A stretch of DNA of 64,000 nucleotides, taken from assembly GCA_964476565.1 (NCBI GenBank), contig CAYZBG010000009.1, positions 1-64,000 of the forward strand, in the 5' to 3' direction. This document shows, piece after piece, positions 7,568-15,756 of the stretch. Position 1 is the first letter of the stretch, and each line of letters opens with the position of its first letter. Position numbers and translations under genes: made by a program. This stretch comes from CAMAXB01 sp964476565. GTDB taxonomy: Bacteria > Verrucomicrobiota > Verrucomicrobiia > Opitutales > Opitutaceae. The notes under the pieces are model-generated. The model did not search any database. It was given only the letters and a program-made list of their open reading frames with translations, and was not told the DNA's origin.

Positions 7568-9025
7568 ATGAATTACGAAGCAGTCATCGGCCTTGAAGTC
7601 CACGTGCAGATCAAGACGCGGTCGAAGATGTTCACCCGGGTCGCCGCCGGATATGGGCAGCCGGAGAACACCCTGACGGATCCGGTCGTGCTCGCGCTGC
7701 CGGGCGTGCTGCCGGTGATGAACAAGGCCGCGATCGACGCGATCATCAAGGCGGGCCTTCTGCTCGGCTGCGACATCGCTCCGGTCTGCAAGTGGGACCG
7801 GAAGAACTATTTTTATCCCGATTCGCCCAAGAACTATCAGATCTCCCAATACGACCAGCCGATCTGCGTGGGCGGGCACGTGGAGATCGAGTTGCCCGGA
7901 CCTTCGCGCAACGTGATGGGCGAGCACAAAAAGATCGCCCTGACGCGCATCCATCTCGAGGAGGACGTCGGCAAGCTCAACCACTTCGAGTTCGACTCGC
8001 TGGTGGACTACAACCGGGCCGGCACACCGTTGATGGAGATCGTCTCGGAGCCGGTGATCCGCTCGGCCGAGGAGGCCTACGCGTACCTGACTTCGCTCCG
8101 CGCCACGATGATCTACGGCGGCATCTCCGATTGCGACATGGAGAAGGGGCAGCTGCGGTGCGACGCCAACATCTCGATCCGTCCGGTGGGTGACACCAAG
8201 CTCGGCACCAAGGTGGAGTTGAAGAACCTCAACTCGATCTCCTTCGTGCGCGACGGCATTGAGCACGAGATCCGGCGTCAGCTCGCGGTGGTGAAGGCCG
8301 GCGGCACCATCGTGCAGGAAACGCGCGATTACGACGGCATGACCGGCACATCCCAGTCCCTCCGCACGAAGGAGATGGCGCACGACTACCGGTATTTTCC
8401 CGATCCGGATCTGATGCCAGTCAAGGTCGACGAGGCATGGAAGTCCCGCATCCACGCCGAATGCCCGGAGCTGCCCTTCGACAAACAGCGCCGATTCATA
8501 GCGCAGTACAAGCTGCCGTACACCATCACGTCCGTGCTCGTCTGGGACCGGGCCCTGGCGGATTATTTTGAGGAAGCCGTGGCGCAGGCGGGGGCTGAGC
8601 GCGCCCAGGCGGTGGGCAACTGGATCGTCAACGACCTGTTGCGCGAGCTGGGTGCCGCCAAGCAGACGCTGGCCGAGGCGCGGGTCAGACCGGTACACGT
8701 CGCCGAATTGGTCGGCCTGATCGAGTCCGGTACCGTGCTGACCAACGCGGCGCGGGAGGTCTTCGTGGAAATGGCCGCGACCGGTGATCGGCCGGCGGTC
8801 ATTGTGGAACGCCGGGGCCTGAAGGCCGCGCCCACTGACGCGAACGAACTGGAGCAGTGGTGCCGCGACGCCATCGCGACGAACGCGAAAGCCCTGGCCG
8901 AGTTCAAGGCAGGCAAGGACAGCGCGATCAACGCGTTCAAGGGCCCGGTGATGAAGGCGTCGAAGGGGAAGGCGAATCCCAAGCTGGTCGACGAGACCTT
9001 GCGCCGCGTGCTAGCAGCCCTGTGA
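7568..9025 (+). CDS. gatB: Asp/Glu-tRNA amidotransferase subunit B
   Basis: GatB recognises the mischarged tRNA and activates its carboxyl group before amidation. The 485-residue protein starts M-N-Y-E-A-V-I-G-L-E-V-H-V-Q, the family hallmark, and continues with D-R-K-N-Y-F-Y-P-D, L-P-K-N-Y-Q-I-S-Q-Y-D-Q-P (here S-P-K-N), H-L-E-E-D-V-G-K, D-Y-N-R-A-G-T-P-L-M-E-I-V and R-C-D-A-N-I-S-I-R-P. The C-terminal third is the GatB/YqeY tRNA-binding tail. Length is normal. It is separated from gatA by the GxxExxY unit, so its translation may rely on read-through of that unit or an internal promoter. Confidence 0.98.
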   Translation: MNYEAVIGLEVHVQIKTRSKMFTRVAAGYGQPENTLTDPVVLALPGVLPVMNKAAIDAIIKAGLLLGCDIAPVCKWDRKNYFYPDSPKNYQISQYDQPICVGGHVEIELPGPSRNVMGEHKKIALTRIHLEEDVGKLNHFEFDSLVDYNRAGTPLMEIVSEPVIRSAEEAYAYLTSLRATMIYGGISDCDMEKGQLRCDANISIRPVGDTKLGTKVELKNLNSISFVRDGIEHEIRRQLAVVKAGGTIVQETRDYDGMTGTSQSLRTKEMAHDYRYFPDPDLMPVKVDEAWKSRIHAECPELPFDKQRRFIAQYKLPYTITSVLVWDRALADYFEEAVAQAGAERAQAVGNWIVNDLLRELGAAKQTLAEARVRPVHVAELVGLIESGTVLTNAAREVFVEMAATGDRPAVIVERRGLKAAPTDANELEQWCRDAIATNAKALAEFKAGKDSAINAFKGPVMKASKGKANPKLVDETLRRVLAAL

Positions 9026-9124
9026 GGCGGCTCGCGGGCGACCGCAATGCTCTGACAGTACGATCCGGTGGGTTTGCGACTTGCGGTAGGGCAGGGCCGG
9101 TGTCACGGCTTTGGCGCCCCGGAC

Positions 9125-10630
9125 ATGTCCTCACCCCTGCTTGAGCTGAAGCGCATCACCAAGTCGTTTCGCGACGTCAAAGCCCTGCGTGGCGTCGACT
9201 TCGATTTGCGCGCCGGCGAAGTCCACGCGCTTTTGGGTGAGAATGGCGCCGGCAAGAGCACGTTGATCAAAGTGATCACCGGGGCGCACGCTCCGGATGG
9301 CGGCACGATCACAGTGGCCGGCGAAAGCGTGAGTGCCCTGACGCCCGAGTCGGCCCGGCGCCTTGGCATCGCCTGCATTTATCAGCAGCCAGCCCTGTTT
9401 CCTGCTCTCACCGTGGCGGAGAACATCGGATTGCGGCTTGAAACGGGATCGGCGTGGCGGCGGGTCGACTGGGTGGAGCGACGGGCGCGGGCCGAAGCGC
9501 TGCTCCGCCGGATCGGTGCCGACGTGTCGGCGGATGCCGAGGTGGGCCACCTGTCGATGCCCGAGCAGCAGTTGGTGGAGATCGCCTGCGCGCTGGGCGC
9601 TGGCGCCCGGATCGTGATCATGGACGAGCCCACCGCGTCCCTCACGCAAAAGGAGCAGCATCTGCTCTTCGCTGTCGTGTGCGAACTGCGCGCCGCCGGT
9701 GTCGGCGTGGTCTACATTTCCCATCGGCTTGAGGAGATATTCGCCCTGGCCGACCGGGTCACCGTTCTGCGCGATGGCGAGAGCGTGGGCACCCATCCGG
9801 CGGCGGGCATCGATGAATCCACCTTGATCCAGCTGATGGTCGGCCGGGAGGTCGCGCAGATCTATCCGCCGGGGGAGGCGACGCCCGGAGCGGTGAAGCT
9901 CAGCCTTCACGGCGTCGGCAACGCGGTCTCCGGCGTGACCGACGTCAGCCTCGACGTGCGTGAAGGGGAGATCTTCGGCCTGGCCGGATTGGTCGGGGCC
10001 GGACGCACGGAGCTGGCGCGTATCCTGTTTGGCATGACGCCGGCCGAAGCGGGCGTCATCCGCCTGGGCGGACGTGAGGTGCGCATTCGCAATCCCCGCG
10101 AGGCGGTGGGGCTGGGCATCGCCTATGTGCCCGAGGACCGCCGCCGGCACGGGGTGGTGCTCGAAATGCCGGTGGAGCAGAACATGACGATGGCGATTCA
10201 CCGGCGCCTGTTCAAAGGCGGCTGGCTGCGCCTCGGTGCCGAGCGGACGCTCGCGCTCGACTACATTCGCGATCTTGCGGTCAAGACGGCGGGACCGGCC
10301 GCGCCGGCCGGCAGTCTGTCGGGCGGCAACCAGCAGAAAGTTTCCCTGGCCCGATGGCTCGCGACCAAGCCGACGGTCCTGATCCTCGATGAGCCGACCC
10401 AGGGCGTCGACGTCGGGGCCAAGAGCGAGATTCACCGGATCATCCGCCGCCTGGCGAAGAACGGTTTGGCGGTGCTCCTGATTTCCAGCGATCTGCCGGA
10501 GGTCTTGGGTATGAGCGACCGCATTGGTGTGATGCGGGAAGGCCGGCTGACGGCCGTCTTGCCCGGGGGCAGTCCGGCGGCGGCGGTGATGGCGGCGGCC
10601 TTGGGCCAGACCGAGAAAGGTGCGGCATGA
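9125..10630 (+). CDS. Sugar ABC transporter ATP-binding protein (RbsA type)
   Basis: This 501-residue ATPase energises uptake of a sugar. It has two fused nucleotide-binding domains, as in RbsA, RhaT, LsrA and XylG. The first (about 1-240) has Walker A G-E-N-G-A-G-K-S-T, a divergent signature L-S-M-P-E-Q-Q-L and Walker B I-V-I-M-D-E-P-T. The second (about 250-495) has the degenerate Walker A G-L-V-G-A-G-R-T-E typical of the family and the signature L-S-G-G-N-Q-Q-K. The ATG at 9125 is chosen because M-S-S-P-L-L-E-L begins the domain. It overlaps the next gene by ATGA. The substrate is not fixed; the order ATPase, permease, permease, binding protein resembles rhamnose and AI-2 systems. Confidence 0.9.
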   Translation: MSSPLLELKRITKSFRDVKALRGVDFDLRAGEVHALLGENGAGKSTLIKVITGAHAPDGGTITVAGESVSALTPESARRLGIACIYQQPALFPALTVAENIGLRLETGSAWRRVDWVERRARAEALLRRIGADVSADAEVGHLSMPEQQLVEIACALGAGARIVIMDEPTASLTQKEQHLLFAVVCELRAAGVGVVYISHRLEEIFALADRVTVLRDGESVGTHPAAGIDESTLIQLMVGREVAQIYPPGEATPGAVKLSLHGVGNAVSGVTDVSLDVREGEIFGLAGLVGAGRTELARILFGMTPAEAGVIRLGGREVRIRNPREAVGLGIAYVPEDRRRHGVVLEMPVEQNMTMAIHRRLFKGGWLRLGAERTLALDYIRDLAVKTAGPAAPAGSLSGGNQQKVSLARWLATKPTVLILDEPTQGVDVGAKSEIHRIIRRLAKNGLAVLLISSDLPEVLGMSDRIGVMREGRLTAVLPGGSPAAAVMAAALGQTEKGAA

Positions 10631-11568
10631 ACGGGTTTGTCCGGCGTTATTTTCGCGAGCTGTCGGTGGCCGGGGCCCTCGCGGTGGTGCTGACCGGCCT
10701 TGCCGTGTTGGCGCCCGCTTTTTTTCAGCCGCAGCCCTTGCTGTCGCTCCTCACCCGTGAAGCGCCCACGTTGATCGTGGCCTGCGGGATGGCGTGGGTC
10801 ATCATCGCGCGCCAGATCGATATCTCGGTCGGCTCGCAGTTTGCCGTCTGCAGTGTCTGCGCCGGCCTGCTGGCCGCCTCTGGCTGGCCGTTGCCGCTCG
10901 TGCTGGTCGCTTCGGTGCTGGCGGGGGCACTCATGGGCGCGGTGAACGGCGTGCTGGTGGCGGGACTTGGCCTGCCGTCGATCGTCGTGACGCTTGCCAC
11001 CATGGTGACCTGGCGCGAGGGCCTGCGCTGGCAGCGCCAGGGCGAGTTTGTGAATCTTCCGGCTGACGCCCAGTGGTTTGGTCTGACCCAGCAGGCCGGC
11101 CAGCTGGCCCTGGTGGGTTTCGCGGTGCTACTGCTGGTGGTGTTTGCGTCAGCCATGCGCCGGCTGGCACTGGGCCGCCATGTCTACGCTGTCGGTGCCG
11201 ATGCCGAGGCCGCGCGCCTGGCGGGTCTGCGACCGCGATGGGTGACGTTTGGCTCGTTTGTGCTGCTGGGGGCGCTGGCCGGCCTCGCGGCCATGATGAA
11301 TCTGGTGCAATCGCCTCAGGTGGATCCCAAGGCCGGAACCGGCCTCGAGCTCAAGGCCATCGCCGCCGTCGTGGTCGGCGGTGTGGCGATCTCCGGCGGT
11401 CGGGGCAACCTGTGGGGCGTCTTTGCCGGCCTGCTTCTGCTCGCGTGCGTGGCGCCTGCGCTGACTCACCTGAAGGTCGAGGCGTACTGGGAGAAGGCGA
11501 TCCAAGGCGGTATCATCCTGCTGGCCGTCGTCGCCGATGGAATTCGCAGCCGTCGCAACCGAGTCTGA
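10627..11568 (+). CDS. Sugar ABC transporter permease 1
   Basis: The 313-residue protein is a hydrophobic multi-pass membrane permease of the BPD_transp_2 (RbsC-like) family. It has roughly eight to ten membrane segments and the family motif E-A-P-T-L-I-V-A-C-G-M-A-W-V-I-I followed by Q-I-D-I-S-V-G-S, with A-A-R-L-A-G-L near residue 195 and A-V-V-V-G-G-V-A-I-S-G-G-R-G later. It forms one half of the transmembrane channel. It overlaps the ATPase gene by four bases (ATGA) and the second permease follows two bases after its stop. Confidence 0.9.
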   Translation: MNGFVRRYFRELSVAGALAVVLTGLAVLAPAFFQPQPLLSLLTREAPTLIVACGMAWVIIARQIDISVGSQFAVCSVCAGLLAASGWPLPLVLVASVLAGALMGAVNGVLVAGLGLPSIVVTLATMVTWREGLRWQRQGEFVNLPADAQWFGLTQQAGQLALVGFAVLLLVVFASAMRRLALGRHVYAVGADAEAARLAGLRPRWVTFGSFVLLGALAGLAAMMNLVQSPQVDPKAGTGLELKAIAAVVVGGVAISGGRGNLWGVFAGLLLLACVAPALTHLKVEAYWEKAIQGGIILLAVVADGIRSRRNRV

Positions 11569-11570
11569 CC

Positions 11571-12593
11571 ATGGCCGCCGTACCATCTACCTCCTCCCGT
11601 CGCAGCTGGGTCAGTCACGAAGGTGTGCTGCTGGTGCTGCTCGTACTCGAGTGGTGCTATTTCAACGCGATCGGTCCGCGCTTTGGAACCCTCGACAACT
11701 CCTACGACATCCTGCGCCACTCGGTGGAGATCGGGCTGCTCGCCTTGGCGCTGACGCCGATCATCCTGACCGGCGGCATCGATCTGTCCGTCGGCTCTTT
11801 GCTTGGGCTCTGTGCCGTGGTGTTTGGCAAACTCTGGCGGGACGCCGGCGTCCCGTTGGAAGTGGCGGCCGGCTGCACGGTCCTGCTCGGTGCGCTGGCG
11901 GGCGGGTTGAACGCGGCATTGATCACGTGGCTGCGCCTTCCGCCGTTGATTGTCACGCTTGGTACGTACTCGCTCTTTCGCGGCCTGGCGGAGGCCCTCA
12001 CCCGGGGAGTCGATACGTTCACCGGCTTCCCTTCCGGCTTTCTTTTTCTCGGACAGGAGCGCTGGCTGGGGCTCCCGGCGCAGGCCCCCGTGTTTATCGC
12101 GGTGGCGATCGGAGTCTGGCTCCTCGTCCACCGCACCGCGGCGGGACGTTCGTTTCGGGTGATTGGATTTTCTCCGGAGGGCGCCGCGTACGCGGGTATT
12201 CCGGTGCATCGCCGCCTCGCGTTGGCCTACGTGCTGGCTGGGGTGATCGTCGCGTTGGCGTCGATCATCTACACGTCCCGCCTGGGGCAGGCGCGGGCGG
12301 ATGCCGGCACCGGCTACGAACTTCTCGCCATCACGGCCGTGGTGCTGGGCGGAACGAGCATCTTTGGCGGCGTAGGCACCATTCACGGCACGCTGCTCGG
12401 CGTTGCGGCGATCGCGGTGCTGAACAACGGGCTGGTGCATGCCCGCATGCCGCGTGAGATGGCCGGACTGCTCACGGGAGCCTTGTTGTTGGTCGCCTTG
12501 TCTTTTCAGCCGGTCGCCGCCAAACTCGCCTCCTGGCGTCATCGGCGCCGGGCCCGCGCCGCAGCCCTTTCCCAACCCCCGTCTCCCCCATGA
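11571..12593 (+). CDS. Sugar ABC transporter permease 2
   Basis: The 340-residue protein is a second RbsC-like permease and would pair with its neighbour as a heterodimer. It shows I-I-L-T-G-G-I-D-L-S-V-G-S-L-L-G, P-P-L-I-V-T-L-G-T and A-V-V-L-G-G-T-S-I-F-G-G-V-G-T-I, all family motifs. The start at 11571 follows the first permease by two bases; a longer in-frame extension upstream overlaps the first permease and is not credible. Its stop overlaps the binding-protein ATG. The C-terminus is an Arg/Pro-rich cytoplasmic tail. Confidence 0.9.
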   Translation: MAAVPSTSSRRSWVSHEGVLLVLLVLEWCYFNAIGPRFGTLDNSYDILRHSVEIGLLALALTPIILTGGIDLSVGSLLGLCAVVFGKLWRDAGVPLEVAAGCTVLLGALAGGLNAALITWLRLPPLIVTLGTYSLFRGLAEALTRGVDTFTGFPSGFLFLGQERWLGLPAQAPVFIAVAIGVWLLVHRTAAGRSFRVIGFSPEGAAYAGIPVHRRLALAYVLAGVIVALASIIYTSRLGQARADAGTGYELLAITAVVLGGTSIFGGVGTIHGTLLGVAAIAVLNNGLVHARMPREMAGLLTGALLLVALSFQPVAAKLASWRHRRRARAAALSQPPSPP

Positions 12594-13579
12594 AAAAACT
12601 CGTTCTGTTGCTCGTTGCCCTCTCGTTGGCCTTCGCCGGTTGCGGCAAGGCGCCTGAGGCGTCCGGTGAAAAGCGCCTCACCGTCGCCCTCCTGCCCAAG
12701 TCGAAGGGCAACGCCTATTTCATCTCGGTCCGGCAGGGGGCGGAGCGCATGGCGAAGGAGCTTGGCGTCGAGCTGCTGTTCGACGGTCCGACCGATCCGG
12801 ATCCGGCGCGGCAAAACGAGATCATCGAAAACTGGATTGCCCTCGGCGTCGACGTGATCGCGGCGGCCTGCGAGAACCGTGACGGGATCTCGACAGCGCT
12901 GCGCCGGGCCCAGGAGCGCGGCATCAAGGTCATCACCTATGATTCGGATGCGGCCCCGGACGCGCGCACGTTCTTCGTTAACCAGGCCACGCCCCAAGGC
13001 ATCGGCCACACGCTGATGGACGAAGCGGCGCGCCTGATCGGCAACGAAGGTGAGTTTGCCATCATCACGGCCAGCCTCACCGCCGCGAACATGAACGAGT
13101 GGCAGCGCCACATCGAAGCGCGCCGGGTCGAGAAGTACCCGAACCTGAAGATGGTGGCCCTCCGCCCCTGCGACGACCTGAAGGACAAGGCGCAAGCCGA
13201 AGCCACGGCGCTGATGAGCGCGTATCCGAATCTCAAATTGATCATGAACATCTGCTCGCCGGCCGTCCCGGGTGCGGCCGAGGCGGTCAAGCAGGCGGGC
13301 AAGGTGGGCCAGGTGAAGGTCATCGGCCTTGGCCTGCCCAATGAGAACCGCCGTTACGTGAATGAAGGGGTGACGGACAGCGTCATCCTGTGGAAGACCG
13401 AGGACCTGGGCGCGCTGACGGTGCAGGCGGCGGTGGCGCTCGCCAAAGGCACGCTCAAGCCGGGCGACACGACGTTCAACGCGGGTGCCGCCGGGACCTT
13501 CGAGATCCAGGGAGACAACATTCTTCTCGGCCAGCCCTTCATCTTCAACAAGGACAACATCGCTCAGTTCGACTTCTGA
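12590..13579 (+). CDS. Sugar-binding lipoprotein of ABC transporter (RhaS/LsrB-like)
   Basis: The 329-residue protein is a periplasmic sugar-binding protein (peripla_BP_4 fold). It starts with a lipoprotein signal ending L-A-F-A-G-C18, so it is probably anchored at the inner membrane surface. Family features include K-G-N-A-Y-F at the N-lobe, E-I-I-E-N-W-I-A-L-G-V-D-V-I, G-I-K-V-I-T-Y-D-S-D and G-Q-V-K-V-I-G-L-G-L-P. The pattern recalls rhamnose-binding RhaS and AI-2-binding LsrB. The ATG overlaps the permease stop (ATGA). Neither rhamnose catabolic genes nor lsrK/lsrF/lsrG are adjacent, so the ligand is open. Confidence 0.88.
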   Translation: MKKLVLLLVALSLAFAGCGKAPEASGEKRLTVALLPKSKGNAYFISVRQGAERMAKELGVELLFDGPTDPDPARQNEIIENWIALGVDVIAAACENRDGISTALRRAQERGIKVITYDSDAAPDARTFFVNQATPQGIGHTLMDEAARLIGNEGEFAIITASLTAANMNEWQRHIEARRVEKYPNLKMVALRPCDDLKDKAQAEATALMSAYPNLKLIMNICSPAVPGAAEAVKQAGKVGQVKVIGLGLPNENRRYVNEGVTDSVILWKTEDLGALTVQAAVALAKGTLKPGDTTFNAGAAGTFEIQGDNILLGQPFIFNKDNIAQFDF

Positions 13580-13610
13580 GCGGGCAGGGGGCGATCGCGC
13601 GTTTCGACTA

Positions 13611-13642
13611 GCGCCACCGCGCGCTTTGGGGCACGGTGGCGC
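13611..13642 (+). promoter_or_regulatory. Hairpin abutting the M20 peptidase start
   Basis: GCGCCACCG (13611-13619) pairs perfectly with CGGTGGCGC (13634-13642) around a 14-base loop. The stem ends one base before the ATG at 13644, so it would bury any ribosome site. There is no T-tract. It could limit translation of the peptidase or mark the boundary of the transporter transcript; the role is inferred. Confidence 0.4.
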
Positions 13643-13643
13643 C

Positions 13644-15023
13644 ATGTTCGACCCGATCGAAGCCCTCAAGGAATTCATCCGCCACCCCAGCGTCTCGGCC
13701 GATCCGGCCTTTGCGGATGGCATGCGTGGTGCGCGCGAGTTCGTGGCCGGCCTGCTCGCCTCGCTTGGTTTCAAGGTTGAGGTGGTCAAGACCGACCTGC
13801 ACCCGATCATTCTGGCGGAGCGCACCGGTCCCGCGACCTGGCCGCATGTGATCATTTATGGCCACTACGACGTACAGCCGGCGGATCCGCTCAATCTCTG
13901 GACGTCGCCGGCGTTCGAACCGGAGGTGCGCGCCGGACGACTCTATGGACGCGGGTCGGCGGACAACAAGGGCCCGCTGCTGACTCACATTGCCGCGGTG
14001 GCGCGCCTGCTGGCGCGGAAACCGGACTTGCCCCTGCGCATCACCTTCATGATCGAAGGCGAGGAGGAGATGGGTAGCCCCAGTTTCTCCGCCTTCCTGG
14101 AGCGCTACCGGGAGCGGCTCAAGCAGGCAGATTTCGTCTTTCTGTCGGACACAGGAATCCCCACGCCGGACCAGATCGTCATCACCTGCGGACTGCGCGG
14201 GCTGGTGTTGTGCGATGTCGAGGTGACCGGGGCGAAGACCGACCTCCATTCCGGTCTGCACGGAGGGGTGTTGCGCAACCCGATCCAGGCCCTGGCGGAA
14301 GTTTGTGCCTCGCTGCATACGCCGGACGGACGGGTGAACATCCCCGGCTTTTACGACGATGTGCTCGACGTGGAGCCTTGGGAACGCGAGCAGCTGGTGA
14401 AGCTGGGTGGCAATGCCGAGCAGTATCGCAGCTTTCTCGGTATTCCCGCGTTCCATACGCCGCCGGGCTACACGCCGTTCGAAGCGGTGCGTTTCCTGCC
14501 CACGCTGGAGTTCAACGGGATCATGGGCGGGTACCAAGGCGAGGGCACCAAGACGGTCATCCCAAGCAAGGCGCTGGTGAAGATCAGCTGCCGGCTCGTC
14601 GCGAACCAGAAGCCGGCCCGGATCCGGGAGCTGCTTTATCGTACCATCAGCGAGCGCATGCCCAAGGATGTGACCTTCCGCATCATCGACCAGCACGAGG
14701 GCACACCCTACGTGGTCGTGCCGCCGCATCGCTCCAATTCCCCCAAGGACCAGTCACCGGTGCTCGCGCGTGCCTTCGATGCTGCCGACGATGCCATCGC
14801 CCAGGTGTTTGGCCGTCCGCCGTTGTACCTGCGCGAAGGCGGCAGCATTCCGATCATAGCCGACATCAAGCGGGTGCTTGGCCTCGACTCGGTGATGATG
14901 GGGCTGTTCCTCCCCGAGGACAACCTGCATGCCCCGAATGAGAGCTTCCATCTCGGCGTGATGGAGAAGGGCATGCGCGCGTCGGAGCAGATCCTCGAGC
15001 AGGTGGCGTCGGCGGCACGCTGA
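13644..15023 (+). CDS. M20 family dipeptidase
   Basis: The 459-residue protein is a zinc-dependent M20 (PepV/carnosinase-like) peptidase. The metal ligands are visible: His in H-Y-D-V-Q-P, Asp in G-R-G-S-A-D-N-K-G, and the E-G-E-E-E-M-G-S motif around residue 140, with a dimerisation domain (about 190-350). Members usually hydrolyse dipeptides or N-acyl amino acids in the cytoplasm; no export signal is seen. The ATG at 13644 begins M-F-D-P-I-E-A-L and is preferred over a longer frame overlapping the binding-protein gene. It follows the sugar transporter by 64 bp with a hairpin between. Confidence 0.92.
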   Translation: MFDPIEALKEFIRHPSVSADPAFADGMRGAREFVAGLLASLGFKVEVVKTDLHPIILAERTGPATWPHVIIYGHYDVQPADPLNLWTSPAFEPEVRAGRLYGRGSADNKGPLLTHIAAVARLLARKPDLPLRITFMIEGEEEMGSPSFSAFLERYRERLKQADFVFLSDTGIPTPDQIVITCGLRGLVLCDVEVTGAKTDLHSGLHGGVLRNPIQALAEVCASLHTPDGRVNIPGFYDDVLDVEPWEREQLVKLGGNAEQYRSFLGIPAFHTPPGYTPFEAVRFLPTLEFNGIMGGYQGEGTKTVIPSKALVKISCRLVANQKPARIRELLYRTISERMPKDVTFRIIDQHEGTPYVVVPPHRSNSPKDQSPVLARAFDAADDAIAQVFGRPPLYLREGGSIPIIADIKRVLGLDSVMMGLFLPEDNLHAPNESFHLGVMEKGMRASEQILEQVASAAR

Positions 15024-15060
15024 CCGGCAGGACCGACCGACGGCAGGGGCGGGCGGGTAC

Positions 15061-15091
15061 AAAAAAGCCCCGGACGGTGAAGTCCGGGGCT
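15061..15091 (-). terminator. Intrinsic terminator of pal
   Basis: A ten-pair stem AGCCCCGGAC (15066-15075) with GTCCGGGGCT (15082-15091) has a six-base loop. On the minus strand it is followed by six Ts, so it ends the pal transcript; it may also stop convergent transcription from the M20 gene. Confidence 0.88.
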
Positions 15092-15112
15092 TGGAGGGAA
15101 AGAAAAGACCGG

Positions 15113-15682
15113 TCAGCGCTTGAGGATGATGACCTCGACGCGACGGTCGCGGGACATCTGGTCTTCGTTGGCATTCTCCACGGCGTCGAGGTCACCCTTC
15201 GACAGCGTTTCGATGCGGCTGGCGTCGACGCCCAGCGTGATGAGGTACTGGCGGGCGGCGCCGGCACGGCGGTCGCCGAGGCCCAGGTTGTACTCATTCG
15301 TGCCGCGCCAGTCGCAGTGACCTTCGAGGAGGATGCGGTGCTGCGGGTTGGAGGCGAGGTGCCGCTGGGCTTCCTGGAGCTTGGAGCGCTCCGATGCACG
15401 GATGGCAGACTGGTCGTAATCGAAATACACGGGCTGGATGAGACCCTTGATCATGTCTTCCGTCTCGATCACGCCGTCACGTTGCGAAAGGCCGGTTGCC
15501 GAAGCGTCGGTGAGGCCAAGGCCGCCTGCGTCCACATCCATCGGGTTGATACCCGCTCCGCCCGTGCCCGGGCCGAGAACCGTGGCGCCCGGATCGGGCC
15601 GGATCGGCTTTTTCGAGCAGCCGGCGAAAACCAAGGCGGCGGCAACGGAGAGGAGGGCAAGTTTCTTCGGGAAGAGATTCAT
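15113..15682 (-). CDS. pal: Peptidoglycan-associated lipoprotein (OmpA domain)
   Basis: The 189-residue protein begins with a lipoprotein signal (M-N-L-F-P-K-K-L, lipobox F-A-G-C) and ends in an OmpA_C domain (about 80-189): V-Y-F-D-Y-D-Q-S-A-I, H-C-D-W-R-G-T-N-E-Y-N-L-G-L-G-D-R-R-A and S-R-D-R-R-V-E-V. Pal anchors the outer membrane to peptidoglycan. Tol genes are not adjacent. The start at 15682 is chosen because the signal peptide begins there; an upstream in-frame Met adds 14 residues. A strong terminator lies 22 bases after the stop. Confidence 0.9.
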   Translation of the reverse strand: MNLFPKKLALLSVAAALVFAGCSKKPIRPDPGATVLGPGTGGAGINPMDVDAGGLGLTDASATGLSQRDGVIETEDMIKGLIQPVYFDYDQSAIRASERSKLQEAQRHLASNPQHRILLEGHCDWRGTNEYNLGLGDRRAGAARQYLITLGVDASRIETLSKGDLDAVENANEDQMSRDRRVEVIILKR

Positions 15683-15756
15683 GTGGCGAAGGGAAAGCGG
15701 CAGTGATTTGACCTTATTGATCAATCGAATTGGGTCGGCAAGTCATTAAACACTCT

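Noticed and set aside
11073..11570. N-terminal extension of the second sugar permease
   Set aside because: It would overlap the first permease in another frame; ATG 11571 two bases after the stop fits the operon.
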